Shown one piece after another: positions 43,970-56,099 of a stretch of 64,000 bases of DNA. How positions within the stretch are numbered: position 1 is the first letter of the stretch; every line of letters starts with the position of its first letter. Location of the stretch: NCBI GenBank assembly GCA_003117195.1, contig BDSI01000061.1:1-64000 (forward strand), in the 5' to 3' direction. The stretch is from Eudorina sp. 2006-703-Eu-15. Lineage: Eukaryota > Chlorophyta > Chlorophyceae > Chlamydomonadales > Volvocaceae. The notes below the pieces were generated by a model. That model was not told the DNA's origin. It saw only the letters and a program-made list of their open reading frames with translations, and did not search any database. Both the position numbers and the translations under genes were made by a program.

Positions 43970-44064
43970 CAGCTGGTCGTCGTTTACCTACGGGTCCAGC
44001 TGGTCGTCATTGACCCACGGGCCCAGCTGGTCGTCATTGACCCACGGGTCCAGCTGGTCGTCGT
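43970..44064. repeat. 27-bp tandem repeat
   Basis: About 3.5 copies of a 27-bp unit containing CAGCTGGTCGTCATTGACCC. A smaller 14-bp repeat (GGATATGGATGGGT, three copies) lies at about 43320-43360. Confidence 0.88.
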
Positions 44065-44237
44065 GGATTGGCCTGGTGTGTGTGATGCATGGACACAAAA
44101 AATGGCTTTCCGTCCGTCCATTGGTGCGCTCGTACGAACGTATGTACGTTCCGAAGGGCCCGTACCAAATACACTGCCAGTGTGCACTTGTTATCGAGTC
44201 CCCGGAGCTTCTGCGGCTTCCCTCTGATCCACCAGGC

Positions 44238-44262
44238 GCTAGGGTTTAGGGTTTTAGGTTAA
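44238..44262. repeat. short interstitial telomere-like sequence
   Basis: CTAGGGTTTAGGGTTTTAGG contains two plant/algal telomere-type units. Too short to mark a chromosome end. Confidence 0.5.
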
Positions 44263-44694
44263 ACCCGTGAACCAACTGCCAGGTAGGCCCCGACCCTTGA
44301 GATCTAAATGCCTGGGCTTACCGGGGTAGCTGGCACCCGCGTGAAACAAGGAACGTAACATTGCGCGCTGCAGCTGGGGCTGAAACCATGAGCAAAACAG
44401 CGGCATAGCCCCAAAGGCAGGGCCGCTTGAATGGCACCAAAACCCAGATCAATGACACGCACGTAGCCAACGAGCGAAATCATTCACGCACGTTCCGACG
44501 AGCGAGCCCGGTGCATGCGTGGGAAGTTATTTCTAACGAATGAACCCCGCCTGACCGCGCCGCCGTACGGGACCCGTATCACCGGAATCTCTCGAAAGTC
44601 GCCAAACATGAACTAACATTACAGTACTCATTTATTACAATTTGTTCAAGCAACGCTATTATTTCATACTTCTTTCCAATGGATCGGCCTGACA

Positions 44695-44935
44695 TCCCAT
44701 ACATACGGCCGGGCTGGCCAATGGAGCCGCCGCTTTGACATGCCATACGGCCGGGCTGGCCAATGGAGCCGTACATACTGTCAAGCCGTACAGCTGGGCA
44801 GCCCAAAGGAGCCGCCCCCAACCGGGCAAGCCAGAAGGCCGGGCTTCACAACGGGGCCGCCCTGCCTGTCAGTCCATACGGCCGGGCTGCGTGCCCAGTG
44901 AAGCCGCCCTGACAAGCCATGCGGCCGAGTTGCAG
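44695..44935 (+). repeat. degenerate ~45-bp repeat with GGCCGGGCTGGCC core
   Basis: Five or so diverged copies of ATACGGCCGGGCTGGCCAAT plus GGAGCCGCC. The reverse-complement form makes up the larger array at 58785-59165. Confidence 0.75.
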
Positions 44936-45158
44936 GTGAAAGCTGCATGCCGCCAACCGCAACTGCCTTCCTTGCGATCGGTCTATGTCCATAACGGTTC
45001 ACGTCATTGTTTTCATTAGTTTAGTTATTTTAGCGCGGGCGGGGATGGGGCTCGGCGGCGGCCGGCCGCGGGGCTTGATTGTTTCCGAGCGGGGTTGGCT
45101 TGTGTGGCGACGGGCAAGGAGGAGTGTGACGTGACTCAAGGCCCACCGCCCGGTTGAG

Positions 45159-45331
45159 CGCTGCTATCGGTTCCCCGGCATAGGAGCACTGGTACGTGGC
45201 AACACCGCCGCTCAGGCAGCCACACCCACTCGTATCGACGCTGTTATCTGTTCCCCGGCATAGGATAGGAGCACTGGTACGTGCGTGGCAACACCGCCGC
45301 TCAGGCAGCCACACCCGCTTGTATCGGCGCT
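45159..45331. repeat. ~80-bp tandem duplication
   Basis: Two adjacent copies sharing GTTCCCCGGCATAGGA, GCACTGGTACGTG and CAACACCGCCGCTCAGGCAG; the second has small insertions (GATAG, CGTG). Confidence 0.85.
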
Positions 45332-47096
45332 GTAATCCGTGTAATCCTCTGTAAAAAATAAGTATGATGTAACAGTAGTGATGAAGGTATATGATGTAAC
45401 AATAGTGATGAAGATATAAGATCCTGACTTCCCTGCACTTCCAACCACTGCCTTCAGCCCAAAGTCAGCACAGGACTGCAGGTACAATAAGTAATGACCA
45501 GTGTTCATATCTTCGTCGTCCGCATGAACCGGCGGCCCGAAGGGCCGTTATGGACGAACGGCCGAAGGCCCGCTCGTCCGGCCGGACGACCGAAATAAAC
45601 GAAGGCCGGCGTTCGTACACGAATGGACACGAAAACCAAACCGTTCGTCTGCCAAAACCAGCAAATGCATTAATTTGAGCCTGTATTCACAGTGAACACT
45701 GGCGTTGGCGTGACATTTCAAAAACTTATGACCTCGGTATGTCGACATCCATGGACATGCACGGAGCGAGGCCGATGCTAGTGGCTTGCTGGCAGCGTCT
45801 ATTCAGCCTCCCAATATGTCAGTTGTCGATTGTCGCCGCGATGAATAAGGGTCGCGAAATGGCTGCTGGAGAAGGCTGCGCCGTGTTTTGCCAACAGGCC
45901 TAATTTGGGGAACGGTCAGAATTCCGGCCCAAACCTCACGCTACGCGTAAGTAGTGGGCTTGCCCACCAAAAATGCTGTACTTGAGGTGAGATGAAAGCC
46001 TTAATGGCGTATGCAGGAAGCGTTTTGAAGGCTGTGTTCACATATAGGTAGTCCACTTGGGAGTAGGATTGGAAGTGCAATTCCTGCCGTTTTCCTGAAC
46101 CGCATTCACCAGGGCGAGAGGGCCGCACACGCCCTCTGATAATCGCTCCAGTAAAACGCAAGGAACACCATAAATACTACGACATTTAAACAGTAGTATA
46201 GATTTCGTTCTTTTTCTTTATTGAATTGATTGCCTGGCTTGTACGTACACCGCGCACCTAGTGCAGAAATGGTCAGCGCCTGCCCCAACGAACGAGGCAC
46301 AACAATTCAGCGGCCGGACGTAAAAGACGCGAGACGGGCCCAAAAGTGCGCCGTGACAGCCACAGCGAGCGAAACAAGACGCGCGCGCAACAGAGCAGTG
46401 CGTCAGTCCCACGCAACACATGGAACACGCATGCGCTGACGGCCCCGCCGCTCGAGGGCCACTGGTGCCACCCAAGCCTCCACATCCCAGCCACCCTCGT
46501 GGACACCCGGCGGGGCATCCACGAGCCTCATAGGACAAGCACCTTCGTATGCTATGTACGGCATGTATGAATACAGGTGCGTGTATACCAGGGCAAGCCC
46601 CATCATCATCAGGCCCCACTAAGAAGGCGGCAAAGCACCTCCACAGCTCAACGCCGCAAACAAAAACACACCGGGCCATGACCCCAGCCAGACAGACACC
46701 GAAGCAGGCAGAGACATGTATGTGTTTTATCGTTGTGACGGCGAGGTATGGCTGGAGGGCTGGAGGTCTAGGGTTACGCACGCCTGCTCGTCGCATCGGG
46801 TTACACGGCCGTTTGCCTTCTGCCTACTGGGCAGGGGGCCGAATTCTCAGCATGCTCAGCACCGGCAAGCCGATGACGTGAACCGTTCCTATGCGTCGTA
46901 TCCGTTCATGTACAGCCTGCTTCAAAGCTACATGTACAGCATGAGAATGCAGGTGATTTTGGGTACGAACAGATGGACATGCTATCCTCAGAGCTTAATT
47001 AACATGGAGAACGCCGCGCCATGTATGTATATCGCCGCTAAGCACTGTCGTGCCCCTATCGTTCTATACCAGATATCAGCATGTTAGCCTACCTGA

Positions 47097-47905
47097 CAGG
47101 GCAAGGCGGGGTGGGGCACGGCCGGACGGGGCGGGGCAGGGAAAGGCGGGGCGGAGCGGAGCGGGGCAAGGTGTGGCGGGGCAAGGCGGGGCGGGGTAAG
47201 ACGGGGAAAGGCGGGGCAAGGTGGGGCAGATTGGGCAAGGTGAGGGGGGGCAAAGCGGGGCGGGGCAAATCGGGGCAAGGTGGGACGGGGCAAGGCGGGG
47301 CAGGCCGGGGCGGGGCGGGGCAAGGCGGAGCGGGGCTAGGTGTGGCGAGGCAAGGCGGGGCGGGGTAAGACGGGGCAAGGCGGGGCAAGGCGGGGCAAGG
47401 CGGGGCGGGCCAAGGCGGGGCGTGGAAATCGGGGCCAGGGAAAGGCGGGGCAGGGTGGCGCGGGGCAATGCGGGGCAGGGCAAGGAGGGGCGGGGCAAGG
47501 AGGGAAAGAGCAAGGCGGGGCAGGACAAGGCGGGGCAAGGCAGGGCGGGTCAAGTCGGGGCAGGGCAAGGCGGGGTTGGGCAAGGCGGAGAAGGGCGGGT
47601 CGGGGCAAGGCGGGGAAGGGTTGGTCGGGGCAAAGCGGGGCGGAGCGGAGCGGGGCAAGGTGTGGCGGGGCAAGGCGGGGCGGGGTAAGACGGGGCAAGG
47701 CGAGGCAAGGTGGGGCAAGTCGGGGCGGGCCAAGGCGGGGCAGGGCAAGACGGGACAAGGCGGGGAAAGGTTGGGCAAGGCGGGGCGGGGCAAGGCGGGG
47801 CTGAGCGGAGCGGGGTAGACGGGGCGCGGCAATGCGGGGCGGGGCATCGCAGGGCGGGGCTGGGCTAGGCAAAGCTGGGCGGGGCTGGGTTGGGCGGGGC
47901 AAGGC
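47097..47905. repeat. ~800-bp G-rich array (GGGGCAAGGC)n
   Basis: Degenerate 5- and 10-bp units (GGGGC, AAGGC, GGGGT) over 800 bp with almost no C-runs on the plus strand. It opens Gly/Arg/Ala frames on one strand and Pro/Ala/Leu frames on the other; none is a gene. Confidence 0.93.
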
Positions 47906-49298
47906 GGACTCAGCACATTTCCTTGACGTACCTACTCGTCAGTTACAATAATGGCAATACAATACATGGATGCCTACAGGTAAGATGCAATATTAATCTA
48001 TTTTGCACTATGCATATTACATCACAACTTTTTTAACACACATATCAACAGTAACAAAGCGCATTCTTCACAATGGCTTACGTCAGCTTTCACAATGGCT
48101 TCATCCGTGCGATACGTCAATAGTTCAAGTTATATATAACACACACTTCTATGACCTTAACACTACGCCAAGAACACAATACGCATGACATCGCGGTCCG
48201 TCATGCGGCCAAAGAGTTATTTGTAAATGTTCATCCCTACTTCGACCTTGCCCACCGTACATGGTATTTTTACATTCAATTCTTCGCCAGAGCTCATTTT
48301 AATTTTATCTATGTTCACTTCAATTTATGTCTTGCAGTGTATTGCTTTAATTGTAACAATTCCTCCACAGGCCCTAACTGGCCGCAAATTGCCGCTACCC
48401 GGCAGTGTCCGGCGGGTAAGCCGTTTAGCCTACTTTGCTGGGCATTGTTACAACTATTATTTTTTCTTTCATATTATAACCTTTGCTGGGCATGGCAGGA
48501 ATTCACTGCGAACTGCCGCAACGCTTGTATTTCGTCATTACCAGGCATTACAAGACACACATTAACAAACCATGACAAATTAATTACTTAACACCTTTGT
48601 CTTCACTACGGTAGGTCAAATTAGTGGCGTCATTGCATTCACCACCGCTTTCATGCAAAGGCGCATTACGAAAGGCAGGGAACGTATACTGACGGCACCG
48701 GTCATTTTGTCTCCTCACGTGATCCCTATGTAATTGCAAAATCAATTTTATGTTATTTGAATTTTCTAGTAGATAGTCGGAAGCAGATTGTCATCAAATG
48801 CTTGCGGCTCTGCCGCAGGGTGCCGCAAGATGCCGTAAAGTGCTATTCCGATCTTTTATATCCATCTTCGTGATCATGACAGTAAACGCATTCTAACAAT
48901 CTGCATCATAGACTTATATTAATGTGTGGCGACGCGGGCGCAAACGGCTCGGGACTTGCTTGGCGGAAGGCTGTGTGCACGTTCGAATGAAATTAGCGAG
49001 CCAGCAACCGGGTTAGTGATGATAGGTTACCTGTGACAAGCACCCATAAGTAAAATAATTTATTTTTTACAGTGTAACTCTTGCTGGTTGCATCCGCTGC
49101 TTACCAGTTCTTGTCCACCCATGCCAGGCACCATTGGTGGGCAGCAGCGAGCGAGGCCAGCTTGGATTCATAAGCGCACCGAGGGCAAGCACAGCAAACA
49201 TGATATGTATGGATACATGGCTTCTGTTTTTATTCCATCCTTCATAAGGGAATGTGAGCGATCTATCGATGATAATCGATTGCAAGCGCGCGTACGTG

Positions 49299-49330
49299 CG
49301 TAGGAAGACGTACGCGTACGTCTTCCTACG
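49299..49330. repeat. perfect 32-bp palindrome
   Basis: Half-site CGTAGGAAGACGTACG followed directly by its reverse complement, with no spacer. It is in intergenic DNA ~0.9 kb upstream of the pherophorin start. Confidence 0.95.
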
Positions 49331-50190
49331 GACAGAGGAGCCTCCCAAACCGCCGTACGTAAAATAAATCAAGTCCTTATCTAGGATTGAACTATCGCGT
49401 ACAATCACCGCGGTTTCATTCAATCCGCGTCCTTAATATTATGTCAGGGCAGGCTCAGTAGGGTTGCCTTCGGTTTCCCCATCTGGACGAACAAAGAGCC
49501 GAACATTCCAACGTCACAACACAAAGGTGTTGTTCCGTCCCTGTTTGAGGTGAGCAACGCATGCGTGGGACTGTTGCTGATGTATGGTTCTTCTTAGTTG
49601 AGGTATTTGCATGTGTTCCGTGCGGCGGCGGGCATTGAAGCTGGCAGCTTACTTGCTGGGCCGTGCTGGCTGGGCCATCATCGCTCCGTAGCCAGATAAT
49701 GTTAATTACTTGCTTCACTCTAGCACGCCTAGCACACAGTACATTTCAGCAACGTTCGTTCCGGCGGATTCCGAAATGAACGTTGCTAGTTCGACTGCGA
49801 AACATCATTTGGCTGGCCGCTCTTTCGCTGTTGATTGCGGCTTGTTGGTCATTTGCTTTCTATGCGTTCAGGTGGCCATCAAGGACCGACGCGCACGCGC
49901 AGCAGGAGGCTCTTGATTGCTTGTTGCTTTTGCCAGCTATCTACTTGCCGTCATCGATTGATAAAACGCAGCAGGGGATATCAGCAACCAAGTTCGCGCA
50001 GCCGTCCGCGCCCGTCCGCGAGATTTAAAAATACGCACAGCGGATGTGGTTCACACACGATGTGGCGGTTGGATTCCGAGGTGGCAGCAGTCCGGGTCGC
50101 GGCCCCGGCAGCCCTGATAAGGCCGCGGCATCGGGGCATGTATCAGCCACCTCGTTATCCGCTTTTCCTCTCGCTGGCTTTCGTCGTCGT

Positions 50191-53100
50191 ATGCTGCTGC
50201 TGCCGGCCTTGCTACTGCTCATAGCCGGCATCCCGAGCGGATTTTCGCTCACCTGCAGCGGCAACGTCCGGCTGCTCGACGACAGTGGGCAGGTCGTGGG
50301 CCGGGTACCTGCGCCTTTCCGCGGCGCGACGGGTGCAGTTGTAATGCCTGAGGCATCCGTGGCAACAGACGCGCTGCCGTTCATGGTGGGCATACCCGCC
50401 GGGCCTAAGTCGTTGAGCTATCCCAACTTTTATTTCAATGTGACAACCAACAGCATCAACGTGAACGGTGTAATTTATAGGGTGCTGTCGGAGTCTCAGT
50501 TTAGGGCGCAATTCACTGGCGTGGGCTGCACTCCACCCGACCCGATGGCATCTCTGGCGAATGGTCTGGCCTCTCCTCTCCCGTTCAACATACTTACAGC
50601 AACTCTGGGAATGGGGGTGGCCGTGGACTTTTGGAATGCCCTTCAATACGTTCCAGCCAGCGATCTAACGAACTGTCAGGTAATCTCGATGTATGTGTTC
50701 ATGCAGCTGGCTTCCGTGACCCAGGTCCCTGGTGGCTACAATGTTGTCAACGTTATCTGGGCAGGGCAGAACTGGGTACCGGCCAACGACCCTACCAACC
50801 GCATCTGCCCGAACTCGCCTTACGGCTTTGGCTACAGCAAGATCAATACCTACTACTGCCCGTGCCCTATTCCTTCGCCATCACCTCCGCCTTCATTATT
50901 ACCACGACCGCCCCCGCCTCCACCGCCGCGTCCCCCTATGCCGCCGATATCGCTCAGCTGCAGCGGCAACGTCCGGCTGCTCGACGACAATGGGCAGGTC
51001 GTGGGCCGGGTACCTGCGCCTTTCCGCGGCGCGACGGGTGCAGTTGTAATGCCTGAGGCATCCGTGGCAACAGACGCGCTGCCGTTCATGGCGGGCATAC
51101 CCGCCGGGCCTAAGTCGTTGAGCTATCCCAACTTTTATTTCAATGTGACAACCAACAGCATCAACGTGAACGGTGTAATTTATAGCGTGCTGTCGGAGTC
51201 TCAGTTTAGGGCGCAATTCACTGGCGTGGGCTGCACTCCACCCGACCCGATGGCATCCCTGGCGAATGGTCTGGCCTCTCCTCTCCCGTTCAACGTACTT
51301 ACAGCAACTCTGGGAATGGGGGTGGCCGTGGACTTTTGGAATGCCCTCCAATACGTTCCAGCCAGCGATCTAACGAACTGTCAGGTAATCTCGATGTATG
51401 TGTTCATGCAGCTGGCTTCCGTGACCCAGGTCCCTGGTGGCTACAATGTTGTCAACGTTATCTGGGCAGGGCAGAACTGGGTACCGGCCAACGACCCTAC
51501 CAACCGCATCTGCCCGAACTCGCCTTACGGCTTTGGCTACAGCAAGATCAATACCTACTACTGCCCGTGCCCTATTCCTTCGCCATCACCTCCGCCTTCA
51601 TTATTACCACGACCGCCCCCGCCTCCACCGCCGCGTCCCCCTATGCCGCCGATATCGCTCAGCTGCAGCGGCAACGTCCGGCTGCTCGACGACAATGGGC
51701 AGGTCGTGGGCCGGGTACCTGCGCCTTTCCGCGGCGCGACGGGTGCAGTTGTAATGCCTGAGGCATCCGTGGCAACAGACGCGCTGCCGTTCATGGCGGG
51801 CATACCCGCCGGGCCTAAGTCGTTGAGCTATCCCAACTTTTATTTCAATGTGACAACCAACAGCATCAACGTGAACGGTGTAATTTATAGCGTGCTGTCG
51901 GAGTCTCAGTTTAGGGCGCAATTCACTGGCGTGGGCGGCTGCACTCCACCCGACCCGATGGCATCCCTGGCGAATGGTCTGGCCTCTCCTCTCCCGTTCA
52001 ACATACTTACAGCAACTCTGGGAATGGGGGTGGCCGTGGACTTTTGGAATGCCCTCCAATACGTTCCAGCCAGCGATCTAACGAACTGTCAGGTAATCTC
52101 GATGTATGTGTTCATGCAGCTGGCTTCCGTGACCCAGGTCCCTGGTGGCTACAATGTTGTCAACGTTATCTGGGCAGGGCAGAACTGGGTACCGGCCAAC
52201 GACCCTACCAACCGCATCTGCCCGAACTCGCCTTACGGCTTTGGCTACAGCAAGATCAATACCTACTACTGCCCGTGCCCTATTCCTTCGCCATCACCTC
52301 CGCCTTCATTATTACCACGACCGCCCCCGCCTCCACCGCCGCGTCCCCCTATGCCGCCGATATCGCTCAGCTGCAGCGGCAACGTCCGGCTGCTCGACGA
52401 CAATGGGCAGGTCGTGGGCCGGGTACCTGCGCCTTTCCGCGGCGCGACGGGTGCAGTTGTAATGCCTGAGGCATCCGTGGCAACAGACGCGCTGCCGTTC
52501 ATGGCGGGCATACCCGCCGGGCCTAAGTCGTTGAGCTATCCCAACTTTTATTTCAATGTGACAACCAACAGCATCAACGTGAACGGTGTAATTTATAGCG
52601 TGCTGTCGGAGTCTCAGTTTAGGGCGCAATTCACTGGCGTGGGCGGCTGCACTCCACCCGACCCGATGGCATCCCTGGCGAATGGTCTGGCCTCTCCTCT
52701 CCCGTTCAACATACTTACAGCAACTCTGGGAATGGGGGTGGCCGTGGACTTTTGGAATGCCCTCCAATACGTTCCAGCCAGCGATCTAACGAACTGTCAG
52801 GTAATCTCGATGTATGTGTTCATGCAGCTGGCTTCCGTGACCCAGGTCCCTGGTGGCTACAATGTTGTCAACGTTATCTGGGCAGGGCAGAACTGGGTAC
52901 CGGCCAACGACCCTACCAACCGCATCTGCCCGAACTCGCCGTACGGCTTTGGCTACAGCAAGATCAATACCTACTACTGCCCGTGCCCTATTCCTTCGCC
53001 ATCACCTCCGCCTTCACTATTACCACGACCGCCCCCGCCTCCGCCCTCTTCGTCATCGTCGCTCCCTCCGCCCTCGTCGTCATCCTCGCCACCTCCGCCC

Positions 53101-56099
53101 TCTTCGTCATCGTCGCTCCCTCCGCCCTCATCGTCATCCTCGCCACCTCCGCCGTCATCGTCATCCTCGCCACCTCCGCCCTCATCTTCATCCTCGCCAC
53201 CTCCGCCCTCATCTTCATCCTCGCCACCTCCGCCGTCATCGTCATCCTCGCCACCTCCGCCGTCATCGTCATCCTCGCCACCTCCGCCGTCATCGTCATC
53301 CTCGCCACCTCCGCCGTCATCGTCATCCTCGCCATCTCCGCCCTGGCCGCCGTCACCCCTCCCGCCCTTTCCACCGCCGCCACCCCCGCCGCCGCCACCG
53401 AAAGCTCTGTCTCCTCCGCTGCCCCCGCCTGTGTTCCCATCGCCTCCTCCCTCCCCCTTCCCGCCACCTCCTTCCCCACCACCACCGCCATCACCTTGGC
53501 CGCCCGCACCGCCATCTCCCCCTCCTCCGCCCTCTCCGTTCCCGCCAAGCCCCCCTCCACCCATACTCTCGCCTCCGCCACCGCTGCCCTCACCAACGCC
53601 ACAACCCACGCCGTCGCCGCCATCACCATTGCCATCCCCGCCCCCGCCCGCCGTGCCCCGGCCTCCTCCCCCGCCAACCTCAATACCGCCGCCGCCGCCC
53701 CGCCCATCCCCACCCTCACCTCCACCACCGCCCCGCCCCTCTCCACCCTCACCTCCACCGCCCTCTCCACCGAGGCGATCTCCCAAGATTCCAAAGGCTC
53801 CGAAACCAGTTCCTCCGCCGCCTTCATCGCCACCGCCGCCTTCGCCCCGTCCGAGCCCCCCACCGCCCGTGCGGTTCCCCTCGCCGCCCCCATCACCACC
53901 GCCCCCCACACCCCGGCCCGACAACACCGTCCTGGTGAACAGGTTCCCGTTCTCTGCCTGTACAGCGCGTGACGCCGCCCTGTCGCCGTACCGTGTGGCC
54001 CCTCCCGCCGGCCCCTTCAATGTCACCTCCTTCGACTCCACCTACTGCTTCGCCATCACGGACACCGCCGCCGTGAGCCCCACCAGCCCGTGCGCCACCA
54101 TGGCCGTCAACAAGGTCGAGTTCATCATCGGTGAGTGCGCGCGTGTGGCGGCGGGGCGAGATGAGGCAAGGCCGGTACCTGGTGTACGTACTGGTGCATA
54201 AGTTCAATTATTAGCACTAGTTCAATCGTGGCGCGTGCGTGAATGAATGCTGTGTGTAGTCCTTGACTATTGAGGAGGCAAAGAATGGATCAGACTACAG
54301 CGACTGACGAGCCATCTATCAGGAGCGCACGAGTGGAGTAAGTGGAGGCAGTGGAGGTGAATGACGCCCCAGCTCCCAAGCGCACACCCGTATGTACCTA
54401 AAGCTGTGTTTTTGTTTCTTATTACGTCGCGCAATCCCAAATAGGCAAATGATGCTAGTTGCTTGCAGCTCCACGCATGACGGGGTTTGCATTAGGGTCA
54501 TTTGCTAGAGGGTCGGCAGGTACGGAGGGGTGCATTAGCGTATAACGAAGATTTCAGCATCGAAGCGCCGCAGCAGTCCCGGCAGCCACGCAAGGGGCCG
54601 GGGGGGGGAGGTTGGGGAAAACACCTGCGTGTATGTGGACGGCTCGGACATACAGGACATACATCTTCCAAAAATTATAGCAAATCGCGCAGCTACGTAC
54701 GGCTGTAAGCATTTAAAGTTGCGCGACGTTCAGCCATGTAACCATGCAATAAATATGTCTGCGCGACGATACCCTGGACGTAGGTACAGCAATACTCTGT
54801 AGTATCGCATCTGTCACTCTCGTCCAGTGTTGATATGTTCCTAAACAATAAATAAATAAAACTCTCAGGTCTACGGCCTGTCCGCCAGTAGCCCATCCAA
54901 AAACTATTGGCAAGGCACATTTTTGGAGGTTGTAAGCCGGTACGGCATACGTACATCGTGAAACACTGATAGGGTTGTGCCAATAATTAGAAACGTATCC
55001 TTATTATTTATAATTATAATTATTATTGAAAATTATCATCCTCATTAAATATTATCCTTATTATTTAAAATTCAAATATGATTCGGTTAGAACATAAGAT
55101 TATTATTAAAAAGTCAGGGGCTGCTACCACCAAACAAAGCTTTTTGAACTGTGAATTTGCCTAAAGGAGTTCTCTTTATAATCCATGCCATGTCATTTTC
55201 GACTTTTCGGAAACGGATGAGGGGAACATGTAGGAACATGTCGAACCCGTGGAAACACCCTGCCGTACCATACCGTACGGGCGCATACAAACATACACCG
55301 GCCGAATTTCACCCAACCGGTGTCTGTACTAGCCACGTCCTATCACCGCTCTATCCACCATATCACCCAAAACACATGGGCAATGAACATCTCCAGTGTT
55401 CGTTACTACTCTGCTGCTCGCTCGCGCGCCGCGTCTCCGGGCGTCGTGTCTGGCGGCACGGCGTCGCTGTGTCTGTGGCCAGCTGCCCTTCTTTATTTGC
55501 TGATGTTTGTTCATACATGCGCTGTGGCGCAGTGACGTATATATATGTGGAATGGTGGCGCTAGGTGGCGGGCCTTAATTCCTTACAGGACCATGGTTTA
55601 GGAGCCTTTTGAAGGCCTGACGCAGCCTTTTCTGGGATGCCTGAGTTCGAACATTGCAGTTATTGAGGGGGGGATAAGAACGACGATACCCTGTTAAAGG
55701 TACGGTGATATGCTTACATGATGTTTTTTGAGTACATGCCTGTCATAATTGACCGCGTGTGGGTAATAATAATGCTGCGCGCGGCCGTTGGTGCGCGCAG
55801 ACCTTGCCTGCTGGCAGGAGATCCCCAAGTCCATCCGGCGAGCCACCATCAACGGCGTCCAGGTGTTCCCGACGTACGGCACCAAGACGTGGCGCGGGGA
55901 GATGTACGGCCTGCTCGCCTTCTCCAAGCTCGCCACCCTCTTCCCCGTGACCCCCCGGGGCGGGTTGGAGCTGTGCCTGGCGATGGACCAGACTAGCGCC
56001 TGCGGGAGGCCCCGGGGGATGTGCTACGGCGACACATGCGTCTACTCCATCTACAACTCGGACCTGAGCTGCTGCCCGGCCGAACAAGTGCCGTACTAA
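50191..56099 (+). CDS. pherophorin with four tandem N-terminal modules
   Basis: Pherophorins are secreted hydroxyproline-rich glycoproteins of the volvocine extracellular matrix. Exon 50191-54130 joins in phase to 55801-56099 (TAA), 1412 aa. I chose the ATG at 50191 because it opens a clear signal peptide (MLLLPALLLLIAGIPSGFS); an in-frame ATG at 50044 would add 49 residues. Then come four modules of ~235 aa, each from CSGNVRLLDD through NFYFNVTTNS (N-glycosylation site) and NCQVISMYVFMQLASVTQ to a Pro-rich PSPSPPPSLLPRPPPPP end. A ~300-residue linker follows, first SSSSSPPPP units, then PP/SP-rich sequence. The C-terminal pherophorin domain starts at VLVNRFPFSACTARDAALSP and continues KVEFIIDLACWQEIPKS, GLELCLAMDQTSAC and CVYSIYNSDLSCC. 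Polyadenylation signal TGTAA at 56458. Frames on other strands and phases of this exon are shadows. Confidence 0.92.
50254..53036 (+). repeat. four near-identical ~705-bp coding repeats
   Basis: Units start at 50254, 50959, 51664 and 52372 (periods 705, 705, 708). They differ by only a few bases, including synonymous changes; units 3 and 4 carry one extra Gly codon in GVGGC. Unit 4 passes directly into the Ser/Pro linker. Confidence 0.97.
53042..53340 (+). repeat. 27-bp coding repeat (five Ser, four Pro)
   Basis: About eleven units based on TCATCGTCATCCTCGCCACC plus TCCGCCG, coding SSSSSPPPP inside the pherophorin linker. Such Ser-Pro-rich blocks are the expected sites of hydroxylation and O-glycosylation. 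Confidence 0.95.
54131..55800 (+). other. pherophorin intron with an AT-rich core
   Basis: GTGAGT donor and GCGCGCAG acceptor. The stretch about 54980-55100 is almost pure A/T, very unlike the surrounding GC-rich DNA. No gene recognised inside; frames at 55151-55564 are unsupported. Confidence 0.7.

Larger units (their letters stand above)
43072..50190. other. gene-poor, repeat-rich region
   Basis: No gene could be supported. Several arrays and a palindrome are listed separately. 48000-49080 is AT-rich compared with the rest. Frames such as 48151-48591 (+) and 46218-46796 (-) have no recognisable domain. The last few hundred bases should hold the pherophorin promoter and 5' leader. Confidence 0.5.

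Noticed and set aside
47089..47916. 275-residue Pro/Leu/Ala frame and Gly/Arg frames
   Set aside because: They arise from the G-rich simple repeat and have no sequence complexity or start context.
48151..48591. 146-residue plus-strand frame in the AT-rich region
   Set aside because: Composition follows local AT content, an alternative frame of similar length overlaps it, and no domain or splice context was found.
52974..54041. Gly/Asp-rich and Ala/Met-rich frames opposite the pherophorin linker
   Set aside because: They are complements of Ser/Pro codons in a well-supported exon; the periodicity is enforced by the 27-bp repeat.
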